Of a stretch of 64,000 nt of DNA, positions 44,430-56,160 are shown piece by piece (within the stretch, counting starts at the first letter, position 1; each line of letters opens with the position of its first letter). The notes below the pieces were generated by a model. The model was not told the origin of the DNA. It made no database searches and worked only from the letters and a program-made list of their open reading frames with translations. The stretch spans positions 89,199,160 through 89,263,159 of the forward strand of contig CM053034.1 of the NCBI GenBank assembly GCA_028564925.1. The letters run 5' to 3'. The DNA comes from Lithobates sylvaticus (taxonomy: Eukaryota; Chordata; Amphibia; Anura; Ranidae). The translations under genes and the position numbers were made by a program.

Positions 44430-47400
44430 GTGCTGCTGAGAAGAAAAATATAGGAGCTCTGTGTGATGCCACTAACACACTAGAAGTCCTATGGGTGCTT
44501 CTGCAAAGAAAATAGAGGAGCTCTGTGTGATGCCACTAACACACTAGAAGTCCTGTGGGTGCTTCTGCAAAGAAAATAGAGGAGCTCTGTGTGATGCCAC
44601 TAACACACTAGAAGTCCTGTGGGTGCTTCTGCAAAGAAAATAGAGGAGCTCTGTGTGATGCCACTAACACACTAGAAGTCCTGTGGGTGCTGCTGAGAAG
44701 AATATATAGGAGCTCTGTGTGATGCCACTAACACACTAGAAGTCCTATGGGTGCTTCTGCAAAGAAAATAGAGGAGCTCTGTGTGATGCCACTAACACAC
44801 TAGAAGTCCTGTGGGTGCTTCTGCAAAGAAAATAGAGGAGCTCTGTGTGATGCCACTAACACACTAGAAGTCCTGTGGGTGCTTCTGCAAAGAAAATAGA
44901 GGAGCTCTGTGTGATGCCACTAACACACTAGAAGTCCTGTGGGTGCTGCTGAGAAGAATATATAGGAGCTCTGTGTGATGCCACTAACACACTAGAAGTC
45001 CTATGGGTGCTTCTGCAAAGAAAATAGAGGAGCTCTGTGTGATGCCACTAACACACTAGAAGTCCTGTGGGTGCTTCTGCAAAGAAAATAGAGGAGCTCT
45101 GTGTGATGCCACTAACACACTAGAAGTCCTGTGGGTGCTTCTGCAAAGAAAATAGAGGAGCTCTGTGTGATGCCACTAACACACTAGAAGTCCTGTGGGT
45201 GCTGCTGAGAAGAATATATAGGAGCTCTGTGTGATGCCACTAACACACTAGAAGTCCTATGGGTGCTTCTGCAAAGAAAATAGAGGAGCTCTGTGTGATG
45301 CCACTAACACACTAGAAGTCCTGTGGGTGCTTATGCAAAGAAAATAGAGGAGCTCTGTGTGATGCCACTAACACACTAGAAGTCCTGTGGGTGCTTATGC
45401 AAAGAAAATAGAGGAGCTCTGTGTGATGCCACTAACACACTAGAAGTCCTGTGGGTGCTTCTGCAAAGAAAATAGAGGAGCTCTGTGTGATGCCACTAAC
45501 ACACTAGAAGTCCTGTGGGTGCTTCTGCAAAGAAAATAGAGGAGCTCTGTGTGATGCCACTAACACACTAGAAGTCCTGTGGGTGCTGCTGAGAAGAATA
45601 TATAGGAGCTCTGTGTGATGCCACTAACACACTAGAAGTCCTATGGGTGCTTCTGCAAAGAAAATAGAGGAGCTCTGTGTGATGCCACTAACACACTAGA
45701 AGTCCTGTGGGTGCTTATGCAAAGAAAATAGAGGAGCTCTGTGTGATGCCACTAACACACTAGAAGTCCTGTGGGTGCTTATGCAAAGAAAATAGAGGAG
45801 CTCTGTGTGATGCCACTAACACACTAGAAGTCCTGTGGGTGCTTATGCAAAGAAAATAGAGGAGCTCTGTGTGATGCCACTAACACACTAGAAGTCCTGT
45901 GGGTGCTTATGCAAAGAAAATAGAGGAGCTCTGTGTGATGCCACTAACACACTAGAAGTCCTGTGGGTGCTTATGCAAAGAAAATAGAGGAGCTCTGTGT
46001 GATGCCACTAACACACTAGAAGTCCTGTGGGTGCTGCTGAGAAGAATATATAGGAGCTCTGTGTGATGCCACTAACACACTAGAAGTCCTATGGGTGCTT
46101 CTGCAAAGAAAATAGAGGAGCTCTGTGTGATGGGACTAACACACTTCAAGTCCTATAGGTGCTTCTGGGAAGAAAATATAGCTCTGTGTGTGTGATGGGA
46201 CTAACACACTTCAAGTCCTATAGGTGCTTCTGGGAACAAAATATAGCTCTGTGTGTGTAATGGGACTAGCACACTTCAAGTCCTATAGGTGCTTCTGGGA
46301 AGAAAATATAGCTCTGTGTGTGTAATGGGACTAACACACTTCAAGTCCTATAGGTGCTTCTGGGAACAAAATATAGCTCTGTGTGTGTAATGGGACTAAC
46401 ACACTTCAAGTCCTATAGGTGCTTCTGGGAACAAAATATAGCTCTGTGTGTGTGATGGGACTAACACACTTCAAGTCCTATAGGTGCTTCTGGGAAGAAA
46501 ATATAGCTCTGTGTGTGTGATGGGACTAACACACTTCAAGTCCTATAGGTGCTTCTGGGAACAAAATATAGCTCTGTGTGTGTAATGGGACTAACACACT
46601 TCAAGTCCTATAGGTGCTTCTGGGAAGAAAATATAGCTCTGTGTGTGTGATGGGACTAACACACTTCAAGTCCTATAGGTGCTTCTGGGAACAAAATATA
46701 GCTCTGTGTGTGTAATGGGACTAACACACTTCAAGTCCTATAGGTGCTTCTGGGAAGAAAATATAGCTCTGTGTGTGTGATGGGACTAACACACTTCAAG
46801 TCCTATAGGTGCTTCTGGGAACAAAATATAGCTCTGTGTGTGTAATGGGACTAACACACTTCAAGTCCTATAGGTGCTTCTGGGAACAAAATATAGCTCT
46901 GTGTGTGTAATGGGACTAACACACTTCAAGTCCTATTGGTGCTTCTGGGAACAAAATATAGCTCTGTGTGATGGGACTAACACACTACAAGTCCTATAGG
47001 TGCTTCTGGGAACAAAATATAGCTCTGTGTGTGTAATGGGACTAACACACTTCAAGTCCTATAGGTGCTTCTGGGAACAAAATATAGCTCTGTGTGTGTA
47101 ATGGGACTAACACACTTCAAGTCCTATAGGTGCTTCTGGGAACAAAATATAGCTCTGTGTGTGTAATGGGACTAACACACTTCAAGTCCTATAGGTGCTT
47201 CTGGGAACAAAGTATAGCTCTTTGTGTGTAATGGGACTAACACACTTCAAGTCCTATAGGTGCTTCTGGGAAGAAAATATAGCTCTGTGTGTGTAATGGG
47301 ACTAACACACTTCAAGTCCTATAGGTGCTTCTGGGAACAAAATATAGCTCTGTGTGATGGGACTAACACACTACAAGTCCTATAGGTGCTTCTGGGAACA

Positions 47401-48545
47401 AAATATAGCTCTGTGTGTGTAATGGGACTAACACACTTCAAGTCCTATAGGTGCTTCTGGGAACAAAGTATAGCTCTTTGTGTGTAATGGGACTAACACA
47501 CTTCAAGTCCTATAGGTGCTTCTGGGAAGAAAATATAGCTCTGTGTGTGTAATGGGACTAACACACTTCAAGTCCTATAGGTGCTTCTGGGAACAAAATA
47601 TAGCTCTGTGTGTGTAATGGGACTAACACACTTCAAGTCCTATAGGTGCTTCTGGGAACAAAATATAGCTCTGTGTGTGTAATGGGACTAACACACTTCA
47701 AGTCCTATAGGTGCTTCTGGGAAGAAAATATAGCTCTGTGTGTGTGATGGGACTAACACACTTCAAGTCCTATAGGTGCTTCTGGGAACAAAATATAGCT
47801 CTGTGTGTGTAATGGGACTAACACACTTCAAGTCCTATAGGTGCTTCTGGGAAGAAAATATAGCTCTGTGTGTGTAATGGGACTAACACACTTCAAGTCC
47901 TATAGGTGCTTCTGGGAAGAAAATATAGCTCTGTGTGTGTAATGGGACTAACACACTTCAAGTCCTATAGGTGCTTCTGGGAAGAAAATATAGCTCTGTG
48001 TGTGTAATGGGACTAACACACTTCAAGTCCTATAGGTGCCTCTGGGAACAAAATATAGGAGCTCTGCCTGCCACGAACACACTACAAGTCCTATAGGTGC
48101 TTCTGGTAACAAAATATAGGAGCTCTGCCTGCCTGCCACTAACACACTACAAGTCCTATAGGTGCTTCTGGTAACAAAATATAGGAGCTCTGCCTGCCTG
48201 CCACGAACACACTACAAGTCCTATAGGTGCTTCTGGTAACAAAATATAGGAGCTCTGCCTGCCTGCCACTAACACACTACAAGTCCTATAGGTGCTTCTG
48301 GTAACAAAATATAGGAGCTCTGCCTGCCTGCCACTAACACACTACAAGTCCTATAGGTGCTTCTGGTAACAAAATATAGGAGCTCTGCCTGCCTGCCACG
48401 AACACACTACAAGTCCTATAGGTGCTTCTGGTAACGAAATATAGGAGCTCTGCCTGCCTGCCACGAACACACTACAAGTCCTATAGGTGCTTCTGGTAAC
48501 AAAATATAGGAGCTCTGCCTGCCTGCCACGAGCACACTACAAGCC
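44430..48545 (-). repeat. hAT copy 2 leader minisatellite, three unit types
   Basis: Three adjacent arrays share a core (ACACTAGAAGTCCTRTGGGTG-like). Type A, 44,430-46,132, has 64-bp units. One unit variant ending GCTGCTGAGAAG recurs at 44,691, 44,947 and 45,203, that is every 256 bp (four units), then after 384 and 448 bp. Type B, 46,133-48,050, has 65-bp units with GCTCTGTGTGTGTAATGGGA. Type C, 48,051-48,545, has 65-bp units with GCTCTGCCTGCCTGCCAC. Type A is the form in copy 1. The array sits between the promoter and the ATG. Confidence 0.95.
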
Positions 48546-48734
48546 CCTCTTTGTCAATCAATCTTTGTAAGTGAATCTATCTAACTCAATCTCTGTAAGT
48601 GAATCTCTCTAACTATCTAAATGCAGCAGAGTGTCACAGAAACAGCCTGCTCAATCAGCGCCGGAACAGCATGTGACCGGCGCAGACGGCGTGGCGGCGT
48701 TTTATAGGGGGGGGGCGTGTACTACAGCCCCTGA
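48546..48734 (-). promoter_or_regulatory. hAT copy 2 core promoter and leader start
   Basis: On the minus strand TATAAAA (48,706-48,700) follows GTACACGCCCCC and precedes a GC-rich start region. A repeated GATTCACTTACA motif lies near 48,570 and 48,603 before the first minisatellite unit. CCAAT boxes (ATTGG in either orientation) lie upstream in the hairpin cluster. The same TATA position is kept in foldback A (31,254-31,260) and relict D (60,500). Confidence 0.65.
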
Positions 48735-49012
48735 GCTGTAATTGGCTACAGGCGTCCTGCCTGTAGCCAATTATGGCTCTTCGAGTTTCCGGGGCTGTGA
48801 TTGGCCAAGCATGCGGGGTCACAGTGCATGCTTGGCCAATCATCAGCCAGCAATGCACTGCGTCGGCCGCGCCGGCCGCAATGCATTGCGGGGCCGCTCG
48901 CATCACACGAACGTGATGCGAGCGGCCAAAATAGTTCTGGGCTCGCCGAGCGAGCGAACGCCCGGTGCTCGATGCGAACGTGGGTTCGCATCGAGCACCG
49001 GGCCCATCCTTA
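48735..49012 (-). repeat. cluster of hairpins at the hAT 5' end
   Basis: Successive inverted repeats fill the last 280 bases: ATTGGCTACAGGC with its complement (48,740-48,773), GATTGGCCAAGCATGC (48,800-48,842), CGCTCGCATCACACGA (48,895-48,925) and CCGGTGCTCGATGCGAAC (48,962-49,002), ending in the terminal repeat. Similar clusters occur in foldback A (31,290-31,550) and foldback B (57,170-57,510). Confidence 0.85.
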
Positions 49013-49020
49013 GTGACCAG
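49013..49020. repeat. 8-bp hAT target duplication, right
   Basis: GTGACCAG, identical to 38,801-38,808. Confidence 0.95.
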
Positions 49021-49535
49021 TACTTTTCCCGAATGGAGGGGAGAATTTTTCGCTGGAGGCGCTGCTCACGGTCTAGCGTTTCCTTCCAGAGTTCCCAGCG
49101 GACAGAATCATACCATCCCAGCAGGACCTGCACTGACACTGGTCTTCTGTGCTGTATCCATATCTCTTGCAACCTCCTTCCGAATTCCTCTTCCATGGTG
49201 GCTTGAATCGGTATTTCTCCTCTTCTGCTATCTGGACCTTGGATCCCAGTGGAGGATTGGATGTCCCAGACTGCCGGTATACGTCAGTATACCGCTTCTT
49301 CCAGTCTGGACATAGGAACCAGATATTATAGCCACATAGCATACAAGACTAGCCGGCAATTAGCTTGTAAGTGATCTGGAAGTGTTTATTTGAAAACTCA
49401 CACAGAAGTTATATACCAAACCAGGTCAGGTGAGCGTGATTACATTATCATATGAAAAGGAAATTGTATACAGGATTATAATTAACATAATTAAGGAACA
49501 ACCAAAATACACTATAAACATTAAGTTAATTAAAC
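49021..49535. other. unassigned sequence right of hAT copy 2
   Basis: A minus-strand reading rich in Arg, Glu and Trp (RPVSVQVLLGWYDSVRW) is open up to the hAT target, then AT-rich sequence leads to L1-B. The family is not recognised. Confidence 0.4.
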
Positions 49536-49683
49536 AACTTCCGGTTCCGGCGCCGCATGAGGTAACTGCGCCTCTCACTAGCTCCCGCTCCAGGCACCCG
49601 AAAATCGGCCTAAAAACCCAGCCTGAGGGCACACACGGCTCACCAGCCACCACCGAAGGCCCCCCACCACCCATAGGGCTCGG

Positions 49684-50820
49684 ATGGATCGTTTTTTAGA
49701 AAAATCCAGCACCCGATCGTACGCGTCCGTCACGGCCCCACCGGACAGGCCGCAAATCGAGCCCCCGGCTCCGGCCTACTCTCCCGCAGCACCGGCCCTC
49801 TCATCAAACGCAGCGGACGCCCAGCCTGCAGACATGGAGGTTAGTGGATGCACAAACCAGGCAATCCCAGCCTCATATCCCCCAGCACCCCAGGCCACAG
49901 CTCCATCACCACCCGAAGTATCTCCTCCAGGGGGCATTACCACAGACGTCCCCATTATGGCAGATGGCCAAACGCAGCAAATAGCACAGGCAGTGGCTGC
50001 TCTCCTGACCCCTATGATTGCAGCCTCTGTGGAAAAAGCAATCAAGGCTGGCATGACACAAATTAAAGCCCAACTCTCTGAACACACCGCCAGACTAAAC
50101 GAAGTTGAACATCGCCTGTCTGAGGTAGAGGATGAGCTCTATCAGGCACAAGCCACCGAACACTCCCAAGACAAAACCAACCAATACATCATCCAGAAAT
50201 TGGAAGATTTGGAAAATAGATCCAGAAGGAGCAACCTGCGATTCGTAGGCGTCCCCAAGTCGCTACCCAATGCAGCCCTCACAGACTTTTGCTCCAAACG
50301 CATCCCCGAAGCTATGGGCCTCTCGGGTCCTTTCACTGTGGAACGCGCACACCGGATGGGCTCCCTCAAACCCGAACGCAAGTCCCCGCGACCCATCATT
50401 GCCAAGTACCTAATTTATGCAGACAAGTCCGCTCTTCTACAAGCATTCCGGCAATCTCCAGCTCTTCAAATTGACGGAGTTAAAATTCTTATTTTTGCTG
50501 ACTACTCGATCAAAGTCTCCAAAAAGAGGAAAGCCTTCCAACCGATCTGCTCCGAGTTATTCAAGCAGCAAATAAAATTCACCTTGGCCTTCCCAGCAAC
50601 TCTACGCCTCAAATCGCCAAATGGGGAACAACTCTCCTTCCAAGATCCCTCAGAAACAGAATCCTTCATCCGCTCTCTCCGTCCGGGCTCTCTCCACCAG
50701 ACGCCTTCCAAATCTGCCACAGGCCTCCGCTCTCTGGAACAGAGAAGCCCCCGCAAAGATTCCCCCAAGCGCTTTAGATCTTCTGCTCCGGACCATCGCA
50801 ACAGAAGCGCTCTCCGCTGA
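49684..50820 (+). CDS. L1-B ORF1 protein
   Basis: An unbroken reading of 378 residues (MDRFLEKSSTRSYASV). A Pro/Ala-rich N-terminus (to about 115) precedes a heptad-like coiled coil (IKAQLSEHTARLNEVEHRL, about 120-180). The RRM-like domain follows (NLRFVGVPKSL, then VERAHRMG and RPIIAKYLIYADK), and a C-terminal domain contains FTLAFPATLRLKSPNG. This is the L1 ORF1p layout: an RNA-binding trimeric chaperone of the retrotransposition particle. A basic tail (RKDSPKRFRSS) ends it. Confidence 0.92.
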   Translation: MDRFLEKSSTRSYASVTAPPDRPQIEPPAPAYSPAAPALSSNAADAQPADMEVSGCTNQAIPASYPPAPQATAPSPPEVSPPGGITTDVPIMADGQTQQIAQAVAALLTPMIAASVEKAIKAGMTQIKAQLSEHTARLNEVEHRLSEVEDELYQAQATEHSQDKTNQYIIQKLEDLENRSRRSNLRFVGVPKSLPNAALTDFCSKRIPEAMGLSGPFTVERAHRMGSLKPERKSPRPIIAKYLIYADKSALLQAFRQSPALQIDGVKILIFADYSIKVSKKRKAFQPICSELFKQQIKFTLAFPATLRLKSPNGEQLSFQDPSETESFIRSLRPGSLHQTPSKSATGLRSLEQRSPRKDSPKRFRSSAPDHRNRSALR

Positions 50821-51835
50821 ACTCTCGGCTCAGACTACAGTCGTGCTTTCCTCTACCCCAGGTCGTATGGTACATTGTGCTTTCTCTCTTTTTATCACAC
50901 CATCTACATGTTCTCTTTTGGTCACTTGCCCCCCCCCCCCCCCCGCATCCTTCAACCGACCTGGCCTACTCTGCTGTGGTGTCCACTCCTCAGCCGCCTA
51001 AAACTGGCAACCGATCAATACTTCCATATTGATCCCTACAGACGCTATGCTGCCCCAACCCAAGATCTCTATCACAGCTTCCATTGATCCTGCAATGTTC
51101 ATTGGGCTCATACATATTTGATATATGTCTACAGCTACTCATGTATTCTTGCTCTATTGCAACTCTTTCCTCGTTTAGTTATCCGCAGCCCCCATGGTTA
51201 TGTGATCGCAAGTTTTGAGCTTGACTTGACTCCACTTTTGAATCATTCTCAGATTCGGGTCTCGACTCAGTTCTACTCAAGACGAAGCCACTATTAGGCC
51301 TGCGATCCCAGAGCCATCAGTAACTGCTGACACGACACGTTTATCTGCTTATCCTGATGTAATGCTTAAATGTTTAGATTTTGAACGTTAGATCCTAACT
51401 GTTACACTTGCACCAACGCCTTATTGGCTTTATAGACTAAGTGTCCTTTTTCCCATTTGACTTCGCTGTGCACCACTCACTCCACATCCCAAAATGATTT
51501 GGACTTCTCGAGCCTCGCACCACTGGTCCCAGGGCTCTCGGGCACCTCCGCTATCTCCTTCCCTCAATTAGGGTCCTGTCAGGGGAGCCGCTTGCACAGT
51601 GAACTCATGCGGAAAAAAGTGAAGTCCATAAATATGCTTATTTTATATTTGTTATGGTTCCCTGTTTGGTTCCTTCCTTCCTCCTCCCCCGTCCTACTCC
51701 CCCCTTATTGCACCTCCTCATACATCATATACACAACCGCTAACGGCACATGCTCCATATGTCATACGAGTCTCCTATACTTTCCTTATCACACATTGAT
51801 CTTGGATCCCCTTAAAAATCCCCTCTCCGACACTG
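50821..51835 (+). other. L1-B inter-ORF region, 1.0 kb
   Basis: Contains a C run at 50,931-50,944 and T/C-rich stretches. A 128-codon open frame (51,457-51,843) overlaps the ORF2 start but has no recognisable domain, and I treat it as chance. As in L1-A, the gap between ORF1 and ORF2 is very long for an L1. Confidence 0.6.
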
Positions 51836-54800
51836 CCTCTTAGGGTACTTTCGTGGAATGTGAAGGGTCTCCGCTCTCCTCACAAGAGAATGAAGATCCT
51901 TCGACATCTTAAACGGCTAAAAACCGACATAGCGCTACTCCAAGAAACCCACCTTCACACATCTGACTTCCATCGAATGCAGAAACTGTGGGTGGGAACA
52001 GTCTTGGGCTCAGAAGCAGTGGGGCGCAAAGCTGGTGTCCTTTTAATGATCCACAGAAACCTCCCATGCACCGTTCTCTCTACTGACACAGACGACCAGG
52101 GACGCTTTATTTCAGTCCGAATTAGAATTGGTTCAAAGGAGATAATAGTATCAAACATCTATGCCCCTAACAACCCAACAAAGTCCTTCTATTGCCACCT
52201 CTCCTCACTTCTCCTTACCCCCTCCCATCTACCTCACCTGATTGGAGGGGACTTCAATGACATCATGCATCCGGCAGACGACAGGTCAGCACTTAAACCA
52301 CCAGTAGCAACTCCCTCACCATCCACCCCCACCTTGTTTGCATCAACCATAGACTCCTTACGACTCTCAGACCTGTGGCGCCTATCTCATCCAACAGACA
52401 GGGCTTTCACCTTTTACTCCAACCCCCACAAGACCCTGACCAGAATTGACTATTTTTTTGGTTTCGACAACCTCATTCCCTATATTTCCGACACCGGGAT
52501 AGAAGACATTGCCATCTCTGATCATGCCCCAATATCGCTCACCCTTGATCAACTAGATCTCCCACCTCATCCCAACCTCTGGCGCTTTCCCTCTTTCCTA
52601 CATAACAACACCGATTTCCAAAATTACATGACATGCTCCTGGGAAGAATTCTCTTCAGCTAATGCCATACACTCCAATGAACCAAACCTCCTTTGGGATG
52701 CTGGCAAAGCTTTCCTGAGGGGCAGAATCATATCGTACGCCACTACTTTTAAAAAAACAGCACTATCTAAATTTAAGTTAGCCAGTACTAGACTACACAG
52801 TGCGCAACTCAAACTTGCCACCTCCAACACCTCCACCGACAGGGATGAATGGACTGCAGCCAAAGCCTCTTTTGACGCTTGGGCAAATACCCTCGAACTT
52901 ACAAAAAAAGCTCATCTAGACGCTACCTTCCACAAATTTGGGAACAAATCCGGGAAACTACTCTCTAGGCTCTGCAAGGGACCCTTCCGACCGACTCATA
53001 TCACCTCCCTTCGTGACCACCAGGGGAAAGTTCACTCCACCCCTCCTGATATTAATAAAGCCATGCTGAAATTTTACACGGCCCTATATGGCCCAGACCC
53101 TATTGACAAAGACGCTGCACGCTCCTTAGATAAACTGCACCTCCCTACCATCTCCCCTGTCCAGCTCGAATCCCTTAATGCCCCCATTACGGCACACAAA
53201 ATAACATTAGCCATTAGGAATCTACGGCCCTCGAAAGCCCCTGGCCCCGACGGCTTCACTAGTGAGTTTTACAAAACACTCCCAGACATAACGACACCTA
53301 TGCTTCATTCAGTATTTTCCGGCATCTGGGCTGGTGGCGCATATCTCCCCACGGGCAATCAAGCAATTATAAAGCTTCTTTCCAAGAAAAGCAAGGACCC
53401 CTTAGAACCAGGTTCTTACAGGCCCATCTCTCTACTTAACGTAGATGTCAAAATCCTATCCAAAATTGTGGCCTCCAGATTAGCCATAATCCTCCCCGAC
53501 CTCATTCACCCTGCCCAATCCGGTTTTGTAAAAGGACGTACGGCCACCCTAAACATTCGAAAGGTGTTATTAGCCCTCGAACAAGCCAAACTAGATCCCA
53601 AAGGCGACTATGCCATAATTACCCTAGACGCTGAAAAAGCCTTCGACAATGTAAACTTCGACTGGCTAGAAATGTCCCTTTCCACAATGGGATTCAACGG
53701 CCCTTTCTGTCACCCTATTAAATCAATGTATGCGTCGCCCTCAGCTAAATTAGTTGCAGCAGGTATTCTCTCAGAAGAATTCCGCCTTCACAAAGGCACT
53801 AGGCAGGGGTGCCCTCTGTCCCCCCTGTTATTCAACATCGCGTTAGAACCCCTCTCTAGATTCCTGACCCTCAACGCCCCCATTCGAGGCATCACGGTAG
53901 GCTCCACGGAACTGCGTACATCTCTCTTCGCAGATGATGTCCTCATTTTCACGTCCAACCCCCCAGCCGACATGTTGACAATTAAAAGCATCTTTGACAA
54001 CTTCAGAAACTGCTCGGGTCTCCGCATAAACTATTCTAAGAGTGAAATTCTCCCAATTGGCGGTAAACCTACACCCCCTTGGTCAAATAGCTCTCTCTTC
54101 CAGGTAGCCACATCACACATCACATACCTGGGAATCAAGATAGGGAAACTGCCCTCTTCTCTTTACCATCTTAATTACCCCCCTCTATTTAGCAAAATCT
54201 CACAGGAACTGTCCAACTGGATGGATCTCCCCCTTTCGCTCTTGGGAAGGTGCCACCTTGTCAACATGATCAGCTTCGCCAGACTACTGTATCCTATGCA
54301 AACTATCCCCTTATTGCTGAAACACAGAGATATTTCAGCTCTCAATTCAAAAATCTCCAATTTTCTCTGGTATGGCAAAAGACCACGCATTGCTTTCAGA
54401 AAACTGCACCTACCCAGGAGCGAGGGGGGTATTAGCTTACCACATATACGATTATATAATCTTGCATGCTTAACAAGGACTAGTCTAGACTGGATAGCTC
54501 AACAATCCCGACACTCAAACTTTGCACTGGAGACTGAAATGGCTCACCCTTACTCACTAGTGGCCCTCCTACACTGCAGATGGAAAACTATTCCCCTCCC
54601 CCTGCAACATAATCTCCTGCTACGCGATACAGCCTTGGCTTGGAGAGAGATTAGAAAAATCCTTAAACTCCCCTCCCACTTCTCCACACACCTACCCATC
54701 CAAGGCAACCCTGGTTTCACCCCCGGCACACACTGCAAACCCTTTGGTATATGGCAGGAGCATGGCCTGTCAAAATTTTCTGCACTCTGCGACCCAAAAA

Positions 54801-55719
54801 CCGGAAAGATTCTTCCATTTTCAGAGGTTTCCACCCGACTCTCCCTACCTCCTTCCCATAGGTTTCACTACAATCAATGTGTCAGCTTTATCTCTCTAAT
54901 ACATGCAAGACAGAATCTTTAAGGTTTAAACCAAATTTCTTAGACCGGCTGCAAAAAAGTGGTCAGTCTACGATCGCAGACATCTACAAACCTCTTTTAC
55001 TCGAATCTTCACCACCTCCTACCTCTACTTCCATTGCTAACTGGGACAAAGACTTCCCCGATCCCAATCTTGTCGAAAAGATACTGTCTGGCCTTCGTAC
55101 TGTTCTCCGTCTCACTCCCAATGAAACATGGAGGGAAACTCAGTTTAAAATAGCACACCGAGCATATATCCCCTTCCTCTCACCCAAGTCAAAGAAAGAT
55201 GGAATCTCATGTCCCCTCTGCTCAACCACCAAACCCTCACTCGCACATCGATTCTGGTCCTGTTCCTTCATCTCCTCATTTTGGGATCAAGTCATCTCCT
55301 TCATATTTGAAGTAACCCTATTGAAACTCCCCAAAGACCCTCTCCTCCTGATTTTCGGTTTCTGGGATCCCCTACTGTTACCTTGGTCTTCTTCCTCATC
55401 TAATGCCACGTCCCTTCAGGGGACGGCCTCCAAACTACCCTCCAAAGATTGGATCCTGCTATGCTTACTTATCGCAAGGAGACTCATCCTCAGACATTGG
55501 ATTTCACCTCAAAGCCCACCTTTCACTCATCTCAAAAAGGATTGTGTTACCCTCCTCTACAGAGAACGACTCCTCACGGATTTCAAAAACCCAAAATCCA
55601 GATCCCGTTTTCTCAACAGATGGCAACTGTTCATCTCCTCAACTCTCTCCCCAACCGACCAACTGGATCTTCATACACTTTCTTTCTCCTATGATGAGCC
55701 AATCCCGGAGGATCAGTAA
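51833..55719 (+). pseudogene. L1-B ORF2: endonuclease and reverse transcriptase
   Basis: The ORF2 frame opens around 51,833 with LRVLSWNVKGLRSP. No ATG is in frame between the upstream TGA and this motif, so the start is uncertain: a non-ATG start or re-initiation. Endonuclease motifs are SWNVKGL, LQETHL, NIYAPN, GGDFNDIM and SDHAPISL. Reverse transcriptase motifs are SKAPGPDGFTSEFYK, GFVKGRTATLN, TLDAEKAFDNVNFDW, GTRQGCPLSPLLF and the catalytic FADD. The frame changes once near 54,918 (a TTTAA stretch) and continues to 55,719 with the zinc knuckle CPLCSTTKPSLAHRFWSC. About 1,290 residues, close to full size. Apart from the one change it looks intact. Confidence 0.88.
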
Positions 55720-56160
55720 CCCATACAGCTTTTGTCACTACTATCTCCCAAATTAACACTATGGCAGGTGGACACTTTTGGAGCCCCCCCCCCCCCCCCA
55801 CTCTTTCCTGGTTACTCTCCACCTCCCCCAGTTATTATTGATCAGGATTTCATACTCAGATCCTTCCAGCCTACTGCTGCATATTCACTGGCTACCTGAC
55901 GGCATGCTTCAGACAATTACATTCTGTCTACACTGTTTTCACACTTCCTAGCAAGTAGAGGTTTTACCCATCTGTTTTTTTTTTTTCAAATGTTCTTCTC
56001 GCTGACATATGTGTTACCTCTAGATCTCATGTCTAATGGATCTTCTGTAATCTCTGTAGTTTCTGTAGTTTCTGTAAAAATGACTTACGATGTTATGTAC
56101 ATATGTCTTTCTATTTTTTATCTTCATATTAAAAAACATTTTGAAAGAAAAAAAAAAAAA

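Larger units (their letters stand above)
38809..49012 (-). mobile_element. complete hAT transposon, copy 2 (10.2 kb)
   Basis: Both tips are present: TAGGGATGAGCC at 38,809 and, inverted, TAAGGATGGGCC ending at 49,012. They are flanked by the perfect 8-bp duplication GTGACCAG, the signature of hAT insertion. Read on the minus strand the order is hairpin-rich end (49,012-48,735), TATA promoter, leader minisatellite (48,545-44,430), transposase (44,409-41,180), 3' tandem repeats (41,085-39,620) and 3' subterminal region. At 10.2 kb it is large for a hAT element; the arrays account for most of that. Confidence 0.96.
49536..56160 (+). mobile_element. L1-like LINE, near full length (L1-B)
   Basis: A GC-rich 5' start (CTTCCGGTTCCGGCGCCG), an intact ORF1, a 1.0-kb spacer, a nearly intact ORF2 and a 3' end with ATTAAA followed by poly-A (56,147-56,158). 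About 6.6 kb. It is a different L1 lineage from L1-A, since ORF1 and ORF2 share only family motifs. No clear target duplication is visible at the ends I chose. Confidence 0.92.

Noticed and set aside
51457-51843. 128-codon frame upstream of L1-B ORF2 as a third L1 ORF
   Set aside because: Low-complexity Ser/Pro content, no motif, and not matched in the L1-A spacer.
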